A DNA stretch of 64,000 nt from Ruminococcus flavefaciens (GTDB taxonomy: Bacteria; Bacillota; Clostridia; Oscillospirales; Ruminococcaceae): positions 44,560 to 108,559 of the forward strand of contig CACWHY010000011.1 of NCBI GenBank assembly GCA_902760805.1, written 5' to 3'. Below the pieces are notes generated by a model, which saw nothing but the letters and a program-made list of their open reading frames with translations, was not told the origin of the DNA and searched no databases. The translations under genes and the position numbers were made by a program. This document shows positions 1 to 8,353 of the stretch, one piece after another (the stretch's first letter is position 1; each line of letters starts with the position of its first letter).

Positions 1-633
1 GAGAAGATGGTCAAGCAGATCATCATTGATATGCAGAAGGAGCTGACTAAGGCTACTCAGAATTACGGAAAGGCTAAGGCCAGTGAGCGCCTTGCTGAGA
101 AGAAGTATGAGGACGCTAAGAAGGTATCTCTCAATTGGGAGTCAAAGGCTAAGGCTGCTCTGGCTGCCGGCGACGAGGCTCTTGCTAAGCAGGCTCTTGC
201 CAGAAAGGTAAAGGCTGACGAGGACGTTGAGAGCTACAAGGAGATGTATGAGTCTATCTCTGACCAGACCGAGGCTATCGGTGATCAGGTAGAGGTGCTC
301 AAGGCTAAGCTGGATGAGGCTAAGAGCCGTCAGGCTATGCTCATCGCTCGCTCTCAGATGGCTGATACTAAGAAGCAGCTCGCTCAGGCAGCCGGCGGCT
401 TCGACGGCAATTCCGCTATGGAGAAGTTCGACCGTATGGAAGAGAAGATCCAGCGCAAGGAGGCTGAGGCTGACGCTTTCAATGAGATCGCCGGTAATGC
501 TTCTGTAGACCCGGAGCTTGAGGATTCATTCGCTAAGATCGAGTCCGACGCTAAGGTAGATGCTGAGCTTGCTAGACTTATCGCTGAAATGAACGGCGGC
601 GAGGCTGCTCCTGCTGCTGAGGACGCTGAATAA
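1..633 (+). CDS. PspA/IM30 family protein, 5' end truncated by the window
   Basis: The reading frame is open from base 1 and the first in-frame ATG (base 7) lies inside a conserved stretch (EKMVKQIIIDM) that in PspA/Vipp1 proteins follows about 30 residues of N-terminal amphipathic helix, so the gene starts before the window. The visible 210 residues are almost entirely charged alpha-helix and coiled coil, as expected for this family, ending in an Ala/Glu-rich tail. Family role: a peripheral membrane protein that oligomerises on stressed membranes and protects the proton gradient. A small membrane protein follows 21 bp downstream and may share the transcript. Codon use is strongly biased (GCT, AAG), suggesting high expression. 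Confidence 0.85.
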   Translation, partial: EKMVKQIIIDMQKELTKATQNYGKAKASERLAEKKYEDAKKVSLNWESKAKAALAAGDEALAKQALARKVKADEDVESYKEMYESISDQTEAIGDQVEVLKAKLDEAKSRQAMLIARSQMADTKKQLAQAAGGFDGNSAMEKFDRMEEKIQRKEAEADAFNEIAGNASVDPELEDSFAKIESDAKVDAELARLIAEMNGGEAAPAAEDAE

Positions 634-654
634 TTAAAGTCTGAAGGAATTTTT

Positions 655-825
655 ATGAGCAAAAAAAAAGATGATATCACTCCCGACAATGTTCTGAATA
701 TGTTCCTCCCTATCATGGGAGCGCTGTTCATCGCAATTTCGTCTATCCTCTACATTCTCTATAAAAGCTGGAGCAACAAGCTCTACTTTGAGAAGTGGAA
801 GGATTACGACGACTGCGGGATCTGA
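655..825 (+). CDS. 56-aa single-span membrane protein downstream of pspA
   Basis: A short frame starting ATG AGC AAA encodes a 56-residue protein with a lysine-rich N terminus, one hydrophobic segment (about residues 16-36) and a charged, aromatic C terminus (LYFEKWKDY). The RBS is GAAGGA about 9 bp upstream of the ATG. It lies 21 bp after the PspA gene and is followed by a hairpin terminator, so the two are probably one transcript. I do not recognise a family. A role as membrane partner of PspA is only inference from position. Confidence 0.6.
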   Translation: MSKKKDDITPDNVLNMFLPIMGALFIAISSILYILYKSWSNKLYFEKWKDYDDCGI

Positions 826-837
826 AATATCAACAAT

Positions 838-862
838 GGCGGCAGGATAACTGCCGCTTTTT
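838..862 (+). terminator. Rho-independent terminator
   Basis: GCGGCAG-GATAA-CTGCCGC followed by TTTTT; ends the pspA-small membrane protein unit. Confidence 0.8.
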
Positions 863-877
863 GTTTGTGGAGGTGCT

Positions 878-1621
878 ATGGAAGATACTATCAGGATCCC
901 GGGAATGGCCATTTTCGCCCTGATCTTGGAGTCAGTGCCAAGGATCGTGCTGCCGTTCCTGCTGCTGTATTTCTGGCGGAAGAAAACCTCAGCGCCCATG
1001 AAGCCTGCTCTCATAGGAGCGGCTGTATTCATGGTGGTCATACCGGCGAAGAACCTTCTTATGAAGTCCTTCGGCCTGGAGGACACACCGTGGATCTACT
1101 ACATACTGTCGGCTTCGCTGGCAGGAGTTTTCGAGGAATGTGGGCGGTATTTCGCCTTTTCAAAGCTGCTCTCTGACAGCGACGACCGCAAGCACTCGAT
1201 CACATACGGTATCGGCCACGGCGCCGTAGAGTGCGTGATCTCGGGCTATCTCAGTTTTCAACAGCTTATCGTTGCACTGTGGATAAACGGCGGCGGAAAG
1301 GACAAGTCTGCGGAGATGCTTGCTGACTCTCACCCCTTTGTGTCGGTGTTCTTTTTCCTCTCAAGCGCCGAAACGCTTATTTCCCACATTGCACTGTCAG
1401 TGATCGTATTCGCCGCAGTCCACAAGGTGGACGGGAAGAAGTTCCTCATAGGAGCGATCGGCGCCCACGCCATTCTCGATATGTGCATGGCTTTCATGTA
1501 CATGGGGAAGCTGGAGCCCTTGGAGCTCTTCCTGCTGGAGATCCCCATGGCCGTAGTGCTGGTGATCGCTGCAAGGGCGATCTACCGGGATCTGTACAGC
1601 TGCGACGACATTTACGAATAA
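878..1621 (+). CDS. YhfC-family intramembrane metalloprotease-like protein
   Basis: 247 residues with about six to seven hydrophobic segments. It carries the YhfC-type signature: an EECGRY motif (about residues 86-91), a GHGAVE motif (about residue 114-119) and a later H-A-I-L-D motif, the kind of Glu/His set seen in CPBP/YhfC membrane proteases. GGAGGTG sits about 4 bp before the ATG. It lies alone between two terminators. The substrate is unknown, and some members of this superfamily act in bacteriocin immunity or protein prenylation-like processing. Family assignment is from motif recognition. Confidence 0.75.
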   Translation: MEDTIRIPGMAIFALILESVPRIVLPFLLLYFWRKKTSAPMKPALIGAAVFMVVIPAKNLLMKSFGLEDTPWIYYILSASLAGVFEECGRYFAFSKLLSDSDDRKHSITYGIGHGAVECVISGYLSFQQLIVALWINGGGKDKSAEMLADSHPFVSVFFFLSSAETLISHIALSVIVFAAVHKVDGKKFLIGAIGAHAILDMCMAFMYMGKLEPLELFLLEIPMAVVLVIAARAIYRDLYSCDDIYE

Positions 1622-1625
1622 ACAA

Positions 1626-1660
1626 ACCGCCCAGTGGAGCTCACCGGGCGGTATTTTTTT
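1626..1660. terminator. Bidirectional terminator between YhfC and CotH genes
   Basis: Stem ACCGCCC/GGGCGGT with an inner GTG/CAC extension, followed by seven T on the plus strand. A T-rich stretch also follows on the minus strand, so it can serve both convergent genes. Confidence 0.75.
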
Positions 1661-4391
1661 ACTTTTTAAGAGGAAGATCCTCCTGCTTCACCAGCTTGGC
1701 ATCTACCTGCTGGATCACAAGTGCGTCAATTCCGGAAAGTCCGTCCTTTCCGTCAACATCGGCCTGCTTTGCACCCTTTTCTGTAAGGGGATATTTTGCG
1801 GGAAGTGCCACGTTTTGCAGGATCGCTACTGCGTCCTGGAGGTCCACCTTGCCGTCTTCAGTGGCGTCGCCATAGAACAGCTTCTCCTCAGGATCAGTGG
1901 GCTGAGGCTCAGTTGTCTCAGGCTCAGTGGGATCCTCGCCGGCCTCGTAAACAGCAGTGAGAGTCACTTCACTGTCAGCCTTGAACTGGATCACAGGTGT
2001 GTTCAGAGTTGTGCTCAGAACCGATCCGCCGCTGACCTCCCAGTGGTCGAAGCGGTAGCCTTCCTTGGCAGAGGCCTCGGCCTCCATGGTGTAGTCGGAG
2101 TGATACTTGCCTGTCCAGGTGGAAAGGCTGTCGTCCAGAGCAATGGTATTCAGCCGCAAACTGCCCTTTGTGCCGTCGTTGTTCACGGTGACTGAGCTGA
2201 GCTGCTGGCTCAGATCCAGGTGCTGCTTGAGCTGTCCTTCTGAGATCTCATAGCGGCGCTCATAGAACTCGGTGATCGTGTTGTACTCCTTCTGGAATTT
2301 ATCGGTGCCCATGCTGCCGCTGAGGCTGTCGGAGTAAAATCTCTCATAGGTGTCCAGGATCTGCTGGCGGTATTTATCCTTGAAATAGCCGATCATCTCG
2401 GAGGTCTTCTTGGTGTCCATGTTGTAGTTTGCGATGTCCATGTAGGTACGGGCGAAGTCCAGACGGAACTGGTCGTCCTTCAGAAGAGTGATGAACATCC
2501 GGCTGAGATCATCGGTATTTCGGCTTATCCTGCCGATCTGGTCGAAGTTCACGCTCTTGGTCTCGCTGCCGTAGAGCCCCTGTCCGCTCTCAGTGTCGAA
2601 GAGGAACATCCTCCAGCGTCCGTCGGCGTACTCAGAGCTCTCATCGGGAGCATTCGTGCGCCATACAGCCACGTTGTTGCCCGGCCAGTCGTCATTTCCC
2701 CAGTAGATCTGGGCTGCGAAATAGTCCAGATAGCTCCGCATATCGATCTTCTCGGAGAGCTGGCTGTAGGTGATGCCGCCGTTGGCTGCGCTCTGGATCA
2801 GAGCATTCCACTCCTCCAGATCCTTGTCAGTTCCCTCCTCAAGCTCGCCGTTTTTGATCAGAGCGACATCGCTCTTCTTGATGCCGAAGTGGTCGTCTAT
2901 GAAGTCGTCGCTGACCTTCTCGGTGAGCTGATAGATCCCCCAAAATTCGCCGTCTATGAAGAGTATGCACTCGTCGTTTGCCTGAGTAGCCATGGCTCTT
3001 CCACGGATAAGGCGCTGGTTTATGCTGTCACGGAAGTAGGCGTTGCCCACGTCATTTCCGCCGTTTCTGATAACGATCGAGGAGAACTTCTTCAGGGCCT
3101 TGCCGTTTTTCTCCTTGACAGCGCTTCCCGAGAAAAAGTCGAAATCCAGCACATCGTTGCCGTAATCGGCTCTTGCGTAGATGTTGAAGCTCTTCTGAGG
3201 AGCGCTTCTTGTAGCGGCGCCCTTTATGCGTATGCCAACGTTCTGGTCAACTGCCAAAGTTCCGCTGTCGAAGACCTGCATGGAAGCCTCACGCTCCCAT
3301 TCTCGGCCCTTCTGAGTGTAGTTGGCAGCCATTTTCCACGGCTCCATCATTCCCCAGCCGAAGCCTCCCCAAGGACCGCCCCAGGGATCCTGCGGGCCGC
3401 CGGGCTGAGTGCCGTTCTCCTCATCGAAGACCTTGCCCTTGCAGTAGATACCGGTCTCGTAGTTGAACAGGTTCTCCGGGTCAGTGACCAGCGAGATCAC
3501 CTTCATTTCCTTATAGTAGCCGCTATTGGTCTTTCCGATGAAGTATGTCTTGGTCACAGGTGCGCTGACTCTGCCCTGAGAGTCCACCGCAACTGCCCTT
3601 ATGATGGCGGCCTTATCCACAGGCTTTGTGGGAGCAGCCACGTTCTGGGCGCTTATGTCAGTTCTTGCGCTGAGCACGTTGGGAGTATCGCTCATGTCGT
3701 CAACAGTGATAGCGCCATCGTATTTCTTCGACTCAGCCGTAGGGTCAGAGCCGTCTGTGGTGTAGTAAACTGTGCAGCCCTCCGGAGCTGTGATAGTCAG
3801 CTGGAAGGAGCTTCCGTAGAAGCCGCTCTCCTGCGAAAATTCCGGCAGACGTACTGCATCGCTGCCCTCGGGAGCTGCGTTGGCATTTCCGGGAGTGCAG
3901 GCCATAACGTAGTATTCGCCGCTTCCGTCGGGGTACTGTCCGTAGGCGGTATCAGAGACAAGCGCTCCAAAGGTGATAGTATCTGCAACAGTGCCGTCAG
4001 GAGCTGTGAGAGTGATAGTCTCGCCGGAAGCAGACATTCCAAAGGGCGCGATCGACGGATCGGTCTCAGCGGCAGTTGAGTCGCAGTAGATCAAAAATCT
4101 TCCGCCGGCAGCAATCGTAGTTCCTGCCGGGATAGTGAAGCGGAAGGGTTTTGTTGCCTTGTCAGAAAGGCCGTAGCCGCCCAGGTCGATCGCAGAGCCG
4201 GTAGGATTTATCAGCTCGACGTAATCGTAAAGTCCGCCGTCCGGTGCAGGCATAGTGGTGTTCTTGGAGCAGACCTCGTTGATGGAAAGGCCTCCTGCGG
4301 CGTTTGCCTGCGGAATTCCGGGCAGACACCCTGCCAGCATACCAAGGCAGAGGATCCCAGCGGCAGTTTTTCTTGCAAGTGATCTTCTCAT
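1659..4391 (-). CDS. Dockerin-bearing CotH kinase-family protein with lamin-tail domain
   Basis: 910 residues. Order: signal peptide (1-31); lamin-tail domain (about 33-160, motif YDYVELINPTG); chitobiase C-terminal-like domain (about 185-270, YYTTDGSDPT); CotH domain (about 290-720, with GIRIKGAATRSAPQKSF and WGNDDWPGNN); a small beta repeat (about 745-815, FDHWEVSGGS); a Pro/Thr/Glu linker; and a C-terminal dockerin with two Ca-binding half-repeats (DATEDGKVD and DVDGKDGLSG). CotH proteins are spore-coat protein kinases in Bacillus, and dockerin-CotH proteins are known in cellulosomal ruminococci, function unclear. The signal peptide contains MLAGC, which could serve as a lipobox, so lipidation rather than simple secretion is possible. 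It has its own promoter. Confidence 0.88.
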   Translation of the reverse strand: MRRSLARKTAAGILCLGMLAGCLPGIPQANAAGGLSINEVCSKNTTMPAPDGGLYDYVELINPTGSAIDLGGYGLSDKATKPFRFTIPAGTTIAAGGRFLIYCDSTAAETDPSIAPFGMSASGETITLTAPDGTVADTITFGALVSDTAYGQYPDGSGEYYVMACTPGNANAAPEGSDAVRLPEFSQESGFYGSSFQLTITAPEGCTVYYTTDGSDPTAESKKYDGAITVDDMSDTPNVLSARTDISAQNVAAPTKPVDKAAIIRAVAVDSQGRVSAPVTKTYFIGKTNSGYYKEMKVISLVTDPENLFNYETGIYCKGKVFDEENGTQPGGPQDPWGGPWGGFGWGMMEPWKMAANYTQKGREWEREASMQVFDSGTLAVDQNVGIRIKGAATRSAPQKSFNIYARADYGNDVLDFDFFSGSAVKEKNGKALKKFSSIVIRNGGNDVGNAYFRDSINQRLIRGRAMATQANDECILFIDGEFWGIYQLTEKVSDDFIDDHFGIKKSDVALIKNGELEEGTDKDLEEWNALIQSAANGGITYSQLSEKIDMRSYLDYFAAQIYWGNDDWPGNNVAVWRTNAPDESSEYADGRWRMFLFDTESGQGLYGSETKSVNFDQIGRISRNTDDLSRMFITLLKDDQFRLDFARTYMDIANYNMDTKKTSEMIGYFKDKYRQQILDTYERFYSDSLSGSMGTDKFQKEYNTITEFYERRYEISEGQLKQHLDLSQQLSSVTVNNDGTKGSLRLNTIALDDSLSTWTGKYHSDYTMEAEASAKEGYRFDHWEVSGGSVLSTTLNTPVIQFKADSEVTLTAVYEAGEDPTEPETTEPQPTDPEEKLFYGDATEDGKVDLQDAVAILQNVALPAKYPLTEKGAKQADVDGKDGLSGIDALVIQQVDAKLVKQEDLPLKK

Positions 4392-4466
4392 AGTTTCATT
4401 TCCTCCATTTTGGAAATAGATTTTCCCCTTCGCTGCGGTGTATATGTCTGTTCCGCATACAAGTGA

Positions 4467-4495
4467 ATTATATCTCTTTCACCAAAAAATGTCAA
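4467..4495 (-). promoter_or_regulatory. Promoter of the CotH-dockerin gene
   Basis: Read on the minus strand: TTGACA, 17-bp spacer, TATAAT, about 75 bp upstream of the ATG at 4391. Confidence 0.75.
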
Positions 4496-4621
4496 CTATT
4501 TGCAGTAATATTCCGCAAAATTTGGGCAGAAATGAGCAATTTAGCTTATTATCATGCAAAAAAGCGGGGAGGGCGCTCTCGGGCTCCCGGCGGTTTGGAC
4601 AACATATGGAGAAAACAACAC

Positions 4622-4643
4622 GGGCGGATATTATCCGCCCCTA
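4622..4643. repeat. GC-rich palindromic repeat (GGGCG...CGCCCCTAC type)
   Basis: GGGCGGATA facing TATCCGCCC, followed by CTAC. The same ending (CGCCCCTAC) recurs at 10813 and 10926, and a related CCCCTACA at 10871 and 48837. It lies in the 370-bp gap between the CotH gene and zur, which otherwise holds only the two promoters and the zur operator. Confidence 0.55.
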
Positions 4644-4696
4644 CACGGTGTTTCCGGAAACATCGGCCCAAAGGCCATCGAATATAAATATAATTG

Positions 4697-4725
4697 TTGA
4701 CATCGGGGCGGAGGCGTGGTATAAT
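4697..4725 (+). promoter_or_regulatory. Promoter of the zur-znuACB operon
   Basis: TTGACA, 17-bp spacer, TATAAT; the -10 is directly followed by the dyad operator. Confidence 0.8.
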
Positions 4726-4746
4726 TGAATTTGATGATCATTTTCA
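4726..4746 (+). promoter_or_regulatory. Candidate Zur/Fur-type operator
   Basis: A 21-bp dyad centred on 4736: half-site TGAA, two bases, TGAT mirrored as ATCA, two bases, TTCA. It overlaps the expected transcription start, just before the RBS of a Fur-family regulator gene. This is the layout of an autoregulated zinc operon, and the half-sites resemble Fur-family boxes. Confidence 0.65.
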
Positions 4747-4761
4747 TTTTTGGAGGACATA

Positions 4762-5184
4762 ATGAAACGAGACTCTGGTTATAATACTAAACAAAAGGAA
4801 ATGCTGCTGGATTTCCTTATGACAAATCGCTCACGCCATACGAATGTGGCCGAGATCGGCGCTTTTCTGGCCTCTGAGGGCAAGCCCCTCGGCACAGCCA
4901 CTATCTACCGTCAGCTGGACAAGCTGGTGGAGCGTGGCGTTGTGCGGAAGTACAGCTTCGACGGCAAGACCGGCGCCTGCTATCAGTACGTCGAGGACTC
5001 TGACTCCTGCCGGGAGCACTTCCACCTGAAATGCCTGTCCTGCGGCCGTCTGATCCATTTGGACTGCCAGCACCTCATGGGCATAAATCAGCACATCGCT
5101 CAGCACCACGGCTTCCACATCGACCCCGTACAGACTGTTTTCTACGGAAAATGCGCCGATTGTGCCGAAAAGGAGGAGCCATGA
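4762..5184 (+). CDS. zur: Fur-family zinc uptake regulator (Zur-like)
   Basis: 140 residues from the ATG at 4762, chosen because GGAGG lies 5 bp upstream; an upstream in-frame TTG at 4750 overlaps that RBS. It has an N-terminal winged helix (TIYRQLDKLVERGVV) and a C-terminal metal-binding dimerisation region with HFHLKCLSCG and the terminal CADC pair, so both cysteines of each structural zinc pair are present. It is the first gene of an operon with a zinc ABC importer; its stop overlaps the next start (ATGA). Zinc rather than iron specificity is inferred from that context and the His-rich loop of the binding protein. Confidence 0.88.
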   Translation: MKRDSGYNTKQKEMLLDFLMTNRSRHTNVAEIGAFLASEGKPLGTATIYRQLDKLVERGVVRKYSFDGKTGACYQYVEDSDSCREHFHLKCLSCGRLIHLDCQHLMGINQHIAQHHGFHIDPVQTVFYGKCADCAEKEEP

Positions 5185-6161
5185 GACAGCGTGCTGCACT
5201 GCTTTTTATGGCAGTTATGCTGCTGGTGACCTGCGCACTTTCCTCCTGCGGAAGCTCCGCAAAGGCCGAGGACGGTAAGCCTCTCTCTATCGTCACCACC
5301 AGCTTTCCGCCATACGACTTCGCACGGGCAGTTGCCGGAGACAGTGCCCAGCTGACTATGCTGCTGTGCCCCGGTGCCGAGGCTCACTCCTACGAGCCAA
5401 CTCCCCTTGACATAGCCAAGATCCAGGCCTGCGACGTCTTCGTTTACATCGGCGGAGAGGGCGAGGTCTGGGTGGACAAGATCCTGGACTCCATCGACAC
5501 CTCTGACAAGACCGTGATCCGGCTCTTCGACTTTGTCTCTCCCCTTGAAGAGGAGGAGGTTGGCGGCGAGCACCACCACGACCATGACCACCACGACGAG
5601 GAGGAAGAAGAGGAGCCTGAGTACGACGAGCACATCTGGACATCTCCACGAAACGCCATGCTCTGCGTTGAGGGCGTCTGTGAGGGGCTTTGTCAGGCTG
5701 CTTCCGAGAAGGGATCCTCCGATCTGGAGGAGAGCTTCAGAGCCAGCTCCTCCGACTATATCCAGCGGCTAAGCAGCCTTGACCAGCGCTATGAGGAGAT
5801 GTCCGCAGCCGCTCCCTCTCACCTTATCGTGGTGGGAGACCGCTTCCCCTTCCGCTATCTGGCCAGCGATTACGGCCTTGAGTACATGGCGGCATTCAGC
5901 GGTTGCAGCTCAGAGACAGAGCCCGGCGTCTACACCATGGCACTGCTCATCGACGAGATCCTCGAACACCATGTGGACACAGTATTCTGCCTGGAATTCT
6001 CCACGAAAAAGCTGGCGGAGAAGCTCTGCTCAGCCACCGGCGCTCAGATGCTGACTCTCCACTCCATGCACAACGTTTCCGCAGAGGACTTCCGCAGCGG
6101 AGTCACCTGCGCCGACCTTATGGAAAACAACCTTGACGCTTTGAAGGAGGCGCTGTATTGA
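5181..6161 (+). CDS. znuA: Zinc ABC transporter substrate-binding lipoprotein
   Basis: 326 residues from the ATG at 5181 (RBS AGGAGG; overlaps the zur stop). The signal peptide ends in a lipobox (ALSSC), so the mature protein is anchored outside the membrane. It is a cluster 9 (ZnuA/TroA) binding protein: PPYDFARAVAGD near the N terminus, AHSYEPTP with the first metal-ligand His, then a His/Asp/Glu-rich loop (about residues 125-155, HHHDHDHHDEEEEEE) typical of zinc-specific members, and DEHIWTSP with the second ligand His. The next start codon overlaps its stop. Confidence 0.92.
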   Translation: MRQRAALLFMAVMLLVTCALSSCGSSAKAEDGKPLSIVTTSFPPYDFARAVAGDSAQLTMLLCPGAEAHSYEPTPLDIAKIQACDVFVYIGGEGEVWVDKILDSIDTSDKTVIRLFDFVSPLEEEEVGGEHHHDHDHHDEEEEEEPEYDEHIWTSPRNAMLCVEGVCEGLCQAASEKGSSDLEESFRASSSDYIQRLSSLDQRYEEMSAAAPSHLIVVGDRFPFRYLASDYGLEYMAAFSGCSSETEPGVYTMALLIDEILEHHVDTVFCLEFSTKKLAEKLCSATGAQMLTLHSMHNVSAEDFRSGVTCADLMENNLDALKEALY

Positions 6162-6865
6162 AATTACTGGAATGTGAAAAGATCGCCGCAAGCTACGACG
6201 GAACAGGGGTCATCGAAAACCTGAGCTTCTCCGTAGGCGAGGGCGATTACCTTTGTATACTGGGCGAGAACGGCTCCGGAAAGAGCACCCTGGTGAAGTG
6301 CCTGCTGGGGATCAAGCAGCTTGACGGCGGAAAGATCACCATGGGCGAGGGCCTGCGTCAGACCGACATCGGCTACCTTCCTCAGCACATCGACCTGAAA
6401 AAAGGCTTCCCGGCAACAGTCTACGAGGTAGTGATCTCGGGCTGTCTGGGAAGGCGTGGGCTGCGTCCCTTCTACAATTCAAAGGAGAAGGCTCTGGCAA
6501 AAAGCGCCATGGAGCGCCTGGGCATCGCTGATCTGGCAGAAAAAAGCTGCCGTGAGCTCTCAGGCGGCCAGCAGCAGAGAATGTTCCTTGCAAGGGCTAT
6601 GTGCGCTGCCAAGAAGCTGATCCTCCTTGACGAGCCAGTTACCGGACTTGACCCGGCGGCCACCGGCGAGATGTACGCTCTGATCAATGAGCTGAACAAA
6701 AAGGACGGCATGACCATAATCATGGTAACTCATGACATCATGCGGTCCCTGAATTACGCCACACACATCCTCTGCCTTTGCTCCAGCAAGGAGAGCTTTT
6801 TCGGCACGGCTGAGGAATACGCAGACAGCCACCTTGCGGCTGCTATGATGGGAGGAGGCGCATAA
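6158..6865 (+). CDS. znuC: Zinc ABC transporter ATP-binding protein
   Basis: 235 residues, TTG start at 6158 supported by AAGGAGG 7 bp upstream and a 4-bp overlap with the znuA stop. It carries Walker A (GENGSGKST), Q-loop (YLPQH), ABC signature (LSGGQQQR), Walker B (LILLDEP) and the H-loop (VTHD). It powers the importer with the membrane subunit encoded next, whose ATG overlaps this stop (TAATG). Confidence 0.92.
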   Translation: MKLLECEKIAASYDGTGVIENLSFSVGEGDYLCILGENGSGKSTLVKCLLGIKQLDGGKITMGEGLRQTDIGYLPQHIDLKKGFPATVYEVVISGCLGRRGLRPFYNSKEKALAKSAMERLGIADLAEKSCRELSGGQQQRMFLARAMCAAKKLILLDEPVTGLDPAATGEMYALINELNKKDGMTIIMVTHDIMRSLNYATHILCLCSSKESFFGTAEEYADSHLAAAMMGGGA

Positions 6866-7686
6866 TGGAAGAGATCCGCATAATGTTCTCGCCGGAGTTT
6901 TTCCGGTCTATCCTGCTGCCTGCCCTTATCGGCGGACTGGCAGTCACTGTCTGTGCTTCCCTGCTGGGAGTTACCCTTGTGCTGAAAAAATACTCCATGA
7001 TCGGTGACGGACTTTCCCACATCGGCTACGGAGCACTTTCCGTGGCGGCGGTCATGAATTTGGCTCCCCTGAAAGTCGCCCTGCCGGTAGTCGTTATCGC
7101 AGCCTTCATTCTGCTGCGGCTCAGTGAAAACAGCAAGCTCAGCGGAGATTCGGGCATTGCGCTGTTCTCCACAACGGCTCTTTCTGTGGGAATTTTAGTC
7201 TCCTCAAAGGCCGGCCTCACCAACGATGTGAGCCACTATATGTTCGGAAGCATCCTGGCAATGAGCAGGAGCGACGTGATCCTGAGCATAGTCCTTTCCC
7301 TGGCAGTCATCGCCGCCTTCATCTTCCTCTACGACAGGATCTTCTCAGTGACCTTTGATGAGAGCTTTGCCCAGGCCACCGGCGTGCGGGTGAAGCTGTA
7401 CAGCATGATCTTCGCCGTGCTTACGGCAGTTACCGTGGTTTTGGGAATGATGATGATGGGCTCGCTGCTTATCTCAAGCCTGATCGTTATCCCGACCCTG
7501 ACTGCAATGCGGGTCTGCCGCAGCTTCAAGGGAGTCGTGCTGGTTTCGGGAACGGTCTCTGCGGTCAGCTTCCTGATCGGTATGTTCTCGGCGCTGCTGC
7601 TGAACACCGCTCCCGGAGCAAGCGTTGTCATCGTAAATGTGATCTTCTTCCTCGCATTCTCACTGGCCGGAAAGCTCAGGAAATAG
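6865..7686 (+). CDS. znuB: Zinc ABC transporter permease
   Basis: 273 residues with about eight hydrophobic segments, an ABC-3 family permease. Recognisable points are the conserved GDGLSHIGYG motif after the second span and the ALLLNTAPGASVV stretch near the C terminus. It is the last gene of zur-znuACB. Its final 11 bases overlap a possible small gene on the opposite strand. Confidence 0.9.
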   Translation: MEEIRIMFSPEFFRSILLPALIGGLAVTVCASLLGVTLVLKKYSMIGDGLSHIGYGALSVAAVMNLAPLKVALPVVVIAAFILLRLSENSKLSGDSGIALFSTTALSVGILVSSKAGLTNDVSHYMFGSILAMSRSDVILSIVLSLAVIAAFIFLYDRIFSVTFDESFAQATGVRVKLYSMIFAVLTAVTVVLGMMMMGSLLISSLIVIPTLTAMRVCRSFKGVVLVSGTVSAVSFLIGMFSALLLNTAPGASVVIVNVIFFLAFSLAGKLRK

Positions 7687-7780
7687 GCGGATAGATCCTG
7701 ACCTCCTCGGTCAGATCTACGGGAGAGCTCTCCTTGGGGCGCTCCGGAGGAACATAGATCTTCACGTTTTCTTCTTCCAA
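7676..7780 (-). CDS. Possible 34-aa acidic peptide, antisense to the znuB end
   Basis: On the minus strand a near-perfect Shine-Dalgarno (GGAGGTGATC) stands 7 bp before a TTG that opens a 34-codon frame ending at TGA (7678-7676). The peptide is acidic and proline-rich (EEENVKIYVPPERP, later YPPIS) with no membrane segment. The 158-bp gap between znuB and the next gene is otherwise empty. No family is recognised, and the call rests on the RBS and clean frame. Confidence 0.45.
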   Translation of the reverse strand: MEEENVKIYVPPERPKESSPVDLTEEVRIYPPIS

Positions 7781-7843
7781 ATGATCACCTCCGCAGAGTT
7801 AGTTTCCCCAAAAGCTGCGGAAAATATACATCAAGGAGCAATT

Positions 7844-8350
7844 ATGGATACTTCACTTCTCATACAGCGCTGCGGAAAGGCGATCCTCAGCGTGATCATC
7901 TCGGCAGTGCTGGGAGTTTTCCTGTCAATGTCGATCGGCGCTTTTTTGGGCGGAGGAGACTCCCCCATGATCCGGGTGGTGTCTTCCCTGTTCACAGTTG
8001 GACTTCTCTGCGTTTTCGTGGGGAATTGCGGACTGAAGGACGCTGAGGCTGACAAAAAGTCCGGCGCCAGCTCTATGGGCTCAGCCGCTATGGTCTCAGG
8101 AGCAGCCGCCCTGCCAACCATGCTGAGCTGGATCGTCCTCATCATCACAAAGCCCTTTGCAGGGGGCTTTTACCGCATTTTCAAGCTGGTGAACGGCTGG
8201 GGCTTCCAGCTGTGCAACCTCATAAATCGCAGCGCCTCCTCCAAGGATCTGACCCCCGGCCAGACCGCTCTTCTGGCATCCCTGATCATTGTTCCGGCGC
8301 TAGTATACTGGTGCTTCTACGCCAGTGTACGCATGGGCAGGGAGGACTGA
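7844..8350 (+). CDS. Hypothetical membrane protein, 168 aa
   Basis: The start at 7844 is chosen over an upstream in-frame TTG because AAGGAG lies 5 bp before it. About four hydrophobic segments (roughly residues 13-36, 44-62, 85-108, 143-160) are separated by short polar loops, with an Ala/Ser/Met-rich third segment. I do not recognise a family. It sits 3 bp upstream of the AEC transporter gene, so the two are probably cotranscribed. Confidence 0.7.
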   Translation: MDTSLLIQRCGKAILSVIISAVLGVFLSMSIGAFLGGGDSPMIRVVSSLFTVGLLCVFVGNCGLKDAEADKKSGASSMGSAAMVSGAAALPTMLSWIVLIITKPFAGGFYRIFKLVNGWGFQLCNLINRSASSKDLTPGQTALLASLIIVPALVYWCFYASVRMGRED

Positions 8351-8353
8351 GCC

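Noticed and set aside
2889-4079. 396-codon plus-strand open frame
   Set aside because: Lies antisense within the CotH-dockerin gene, whose domains and promoter are clear. The frame is open through codon bias, and its product (Val/Ala/Ser-rich) has no recognisable domain or RBS.
4438-4728. 96-codon frame between the CotH and zur genes
   Set aside because: Overlaps both promoters and a palindromic repeat; no RBS.
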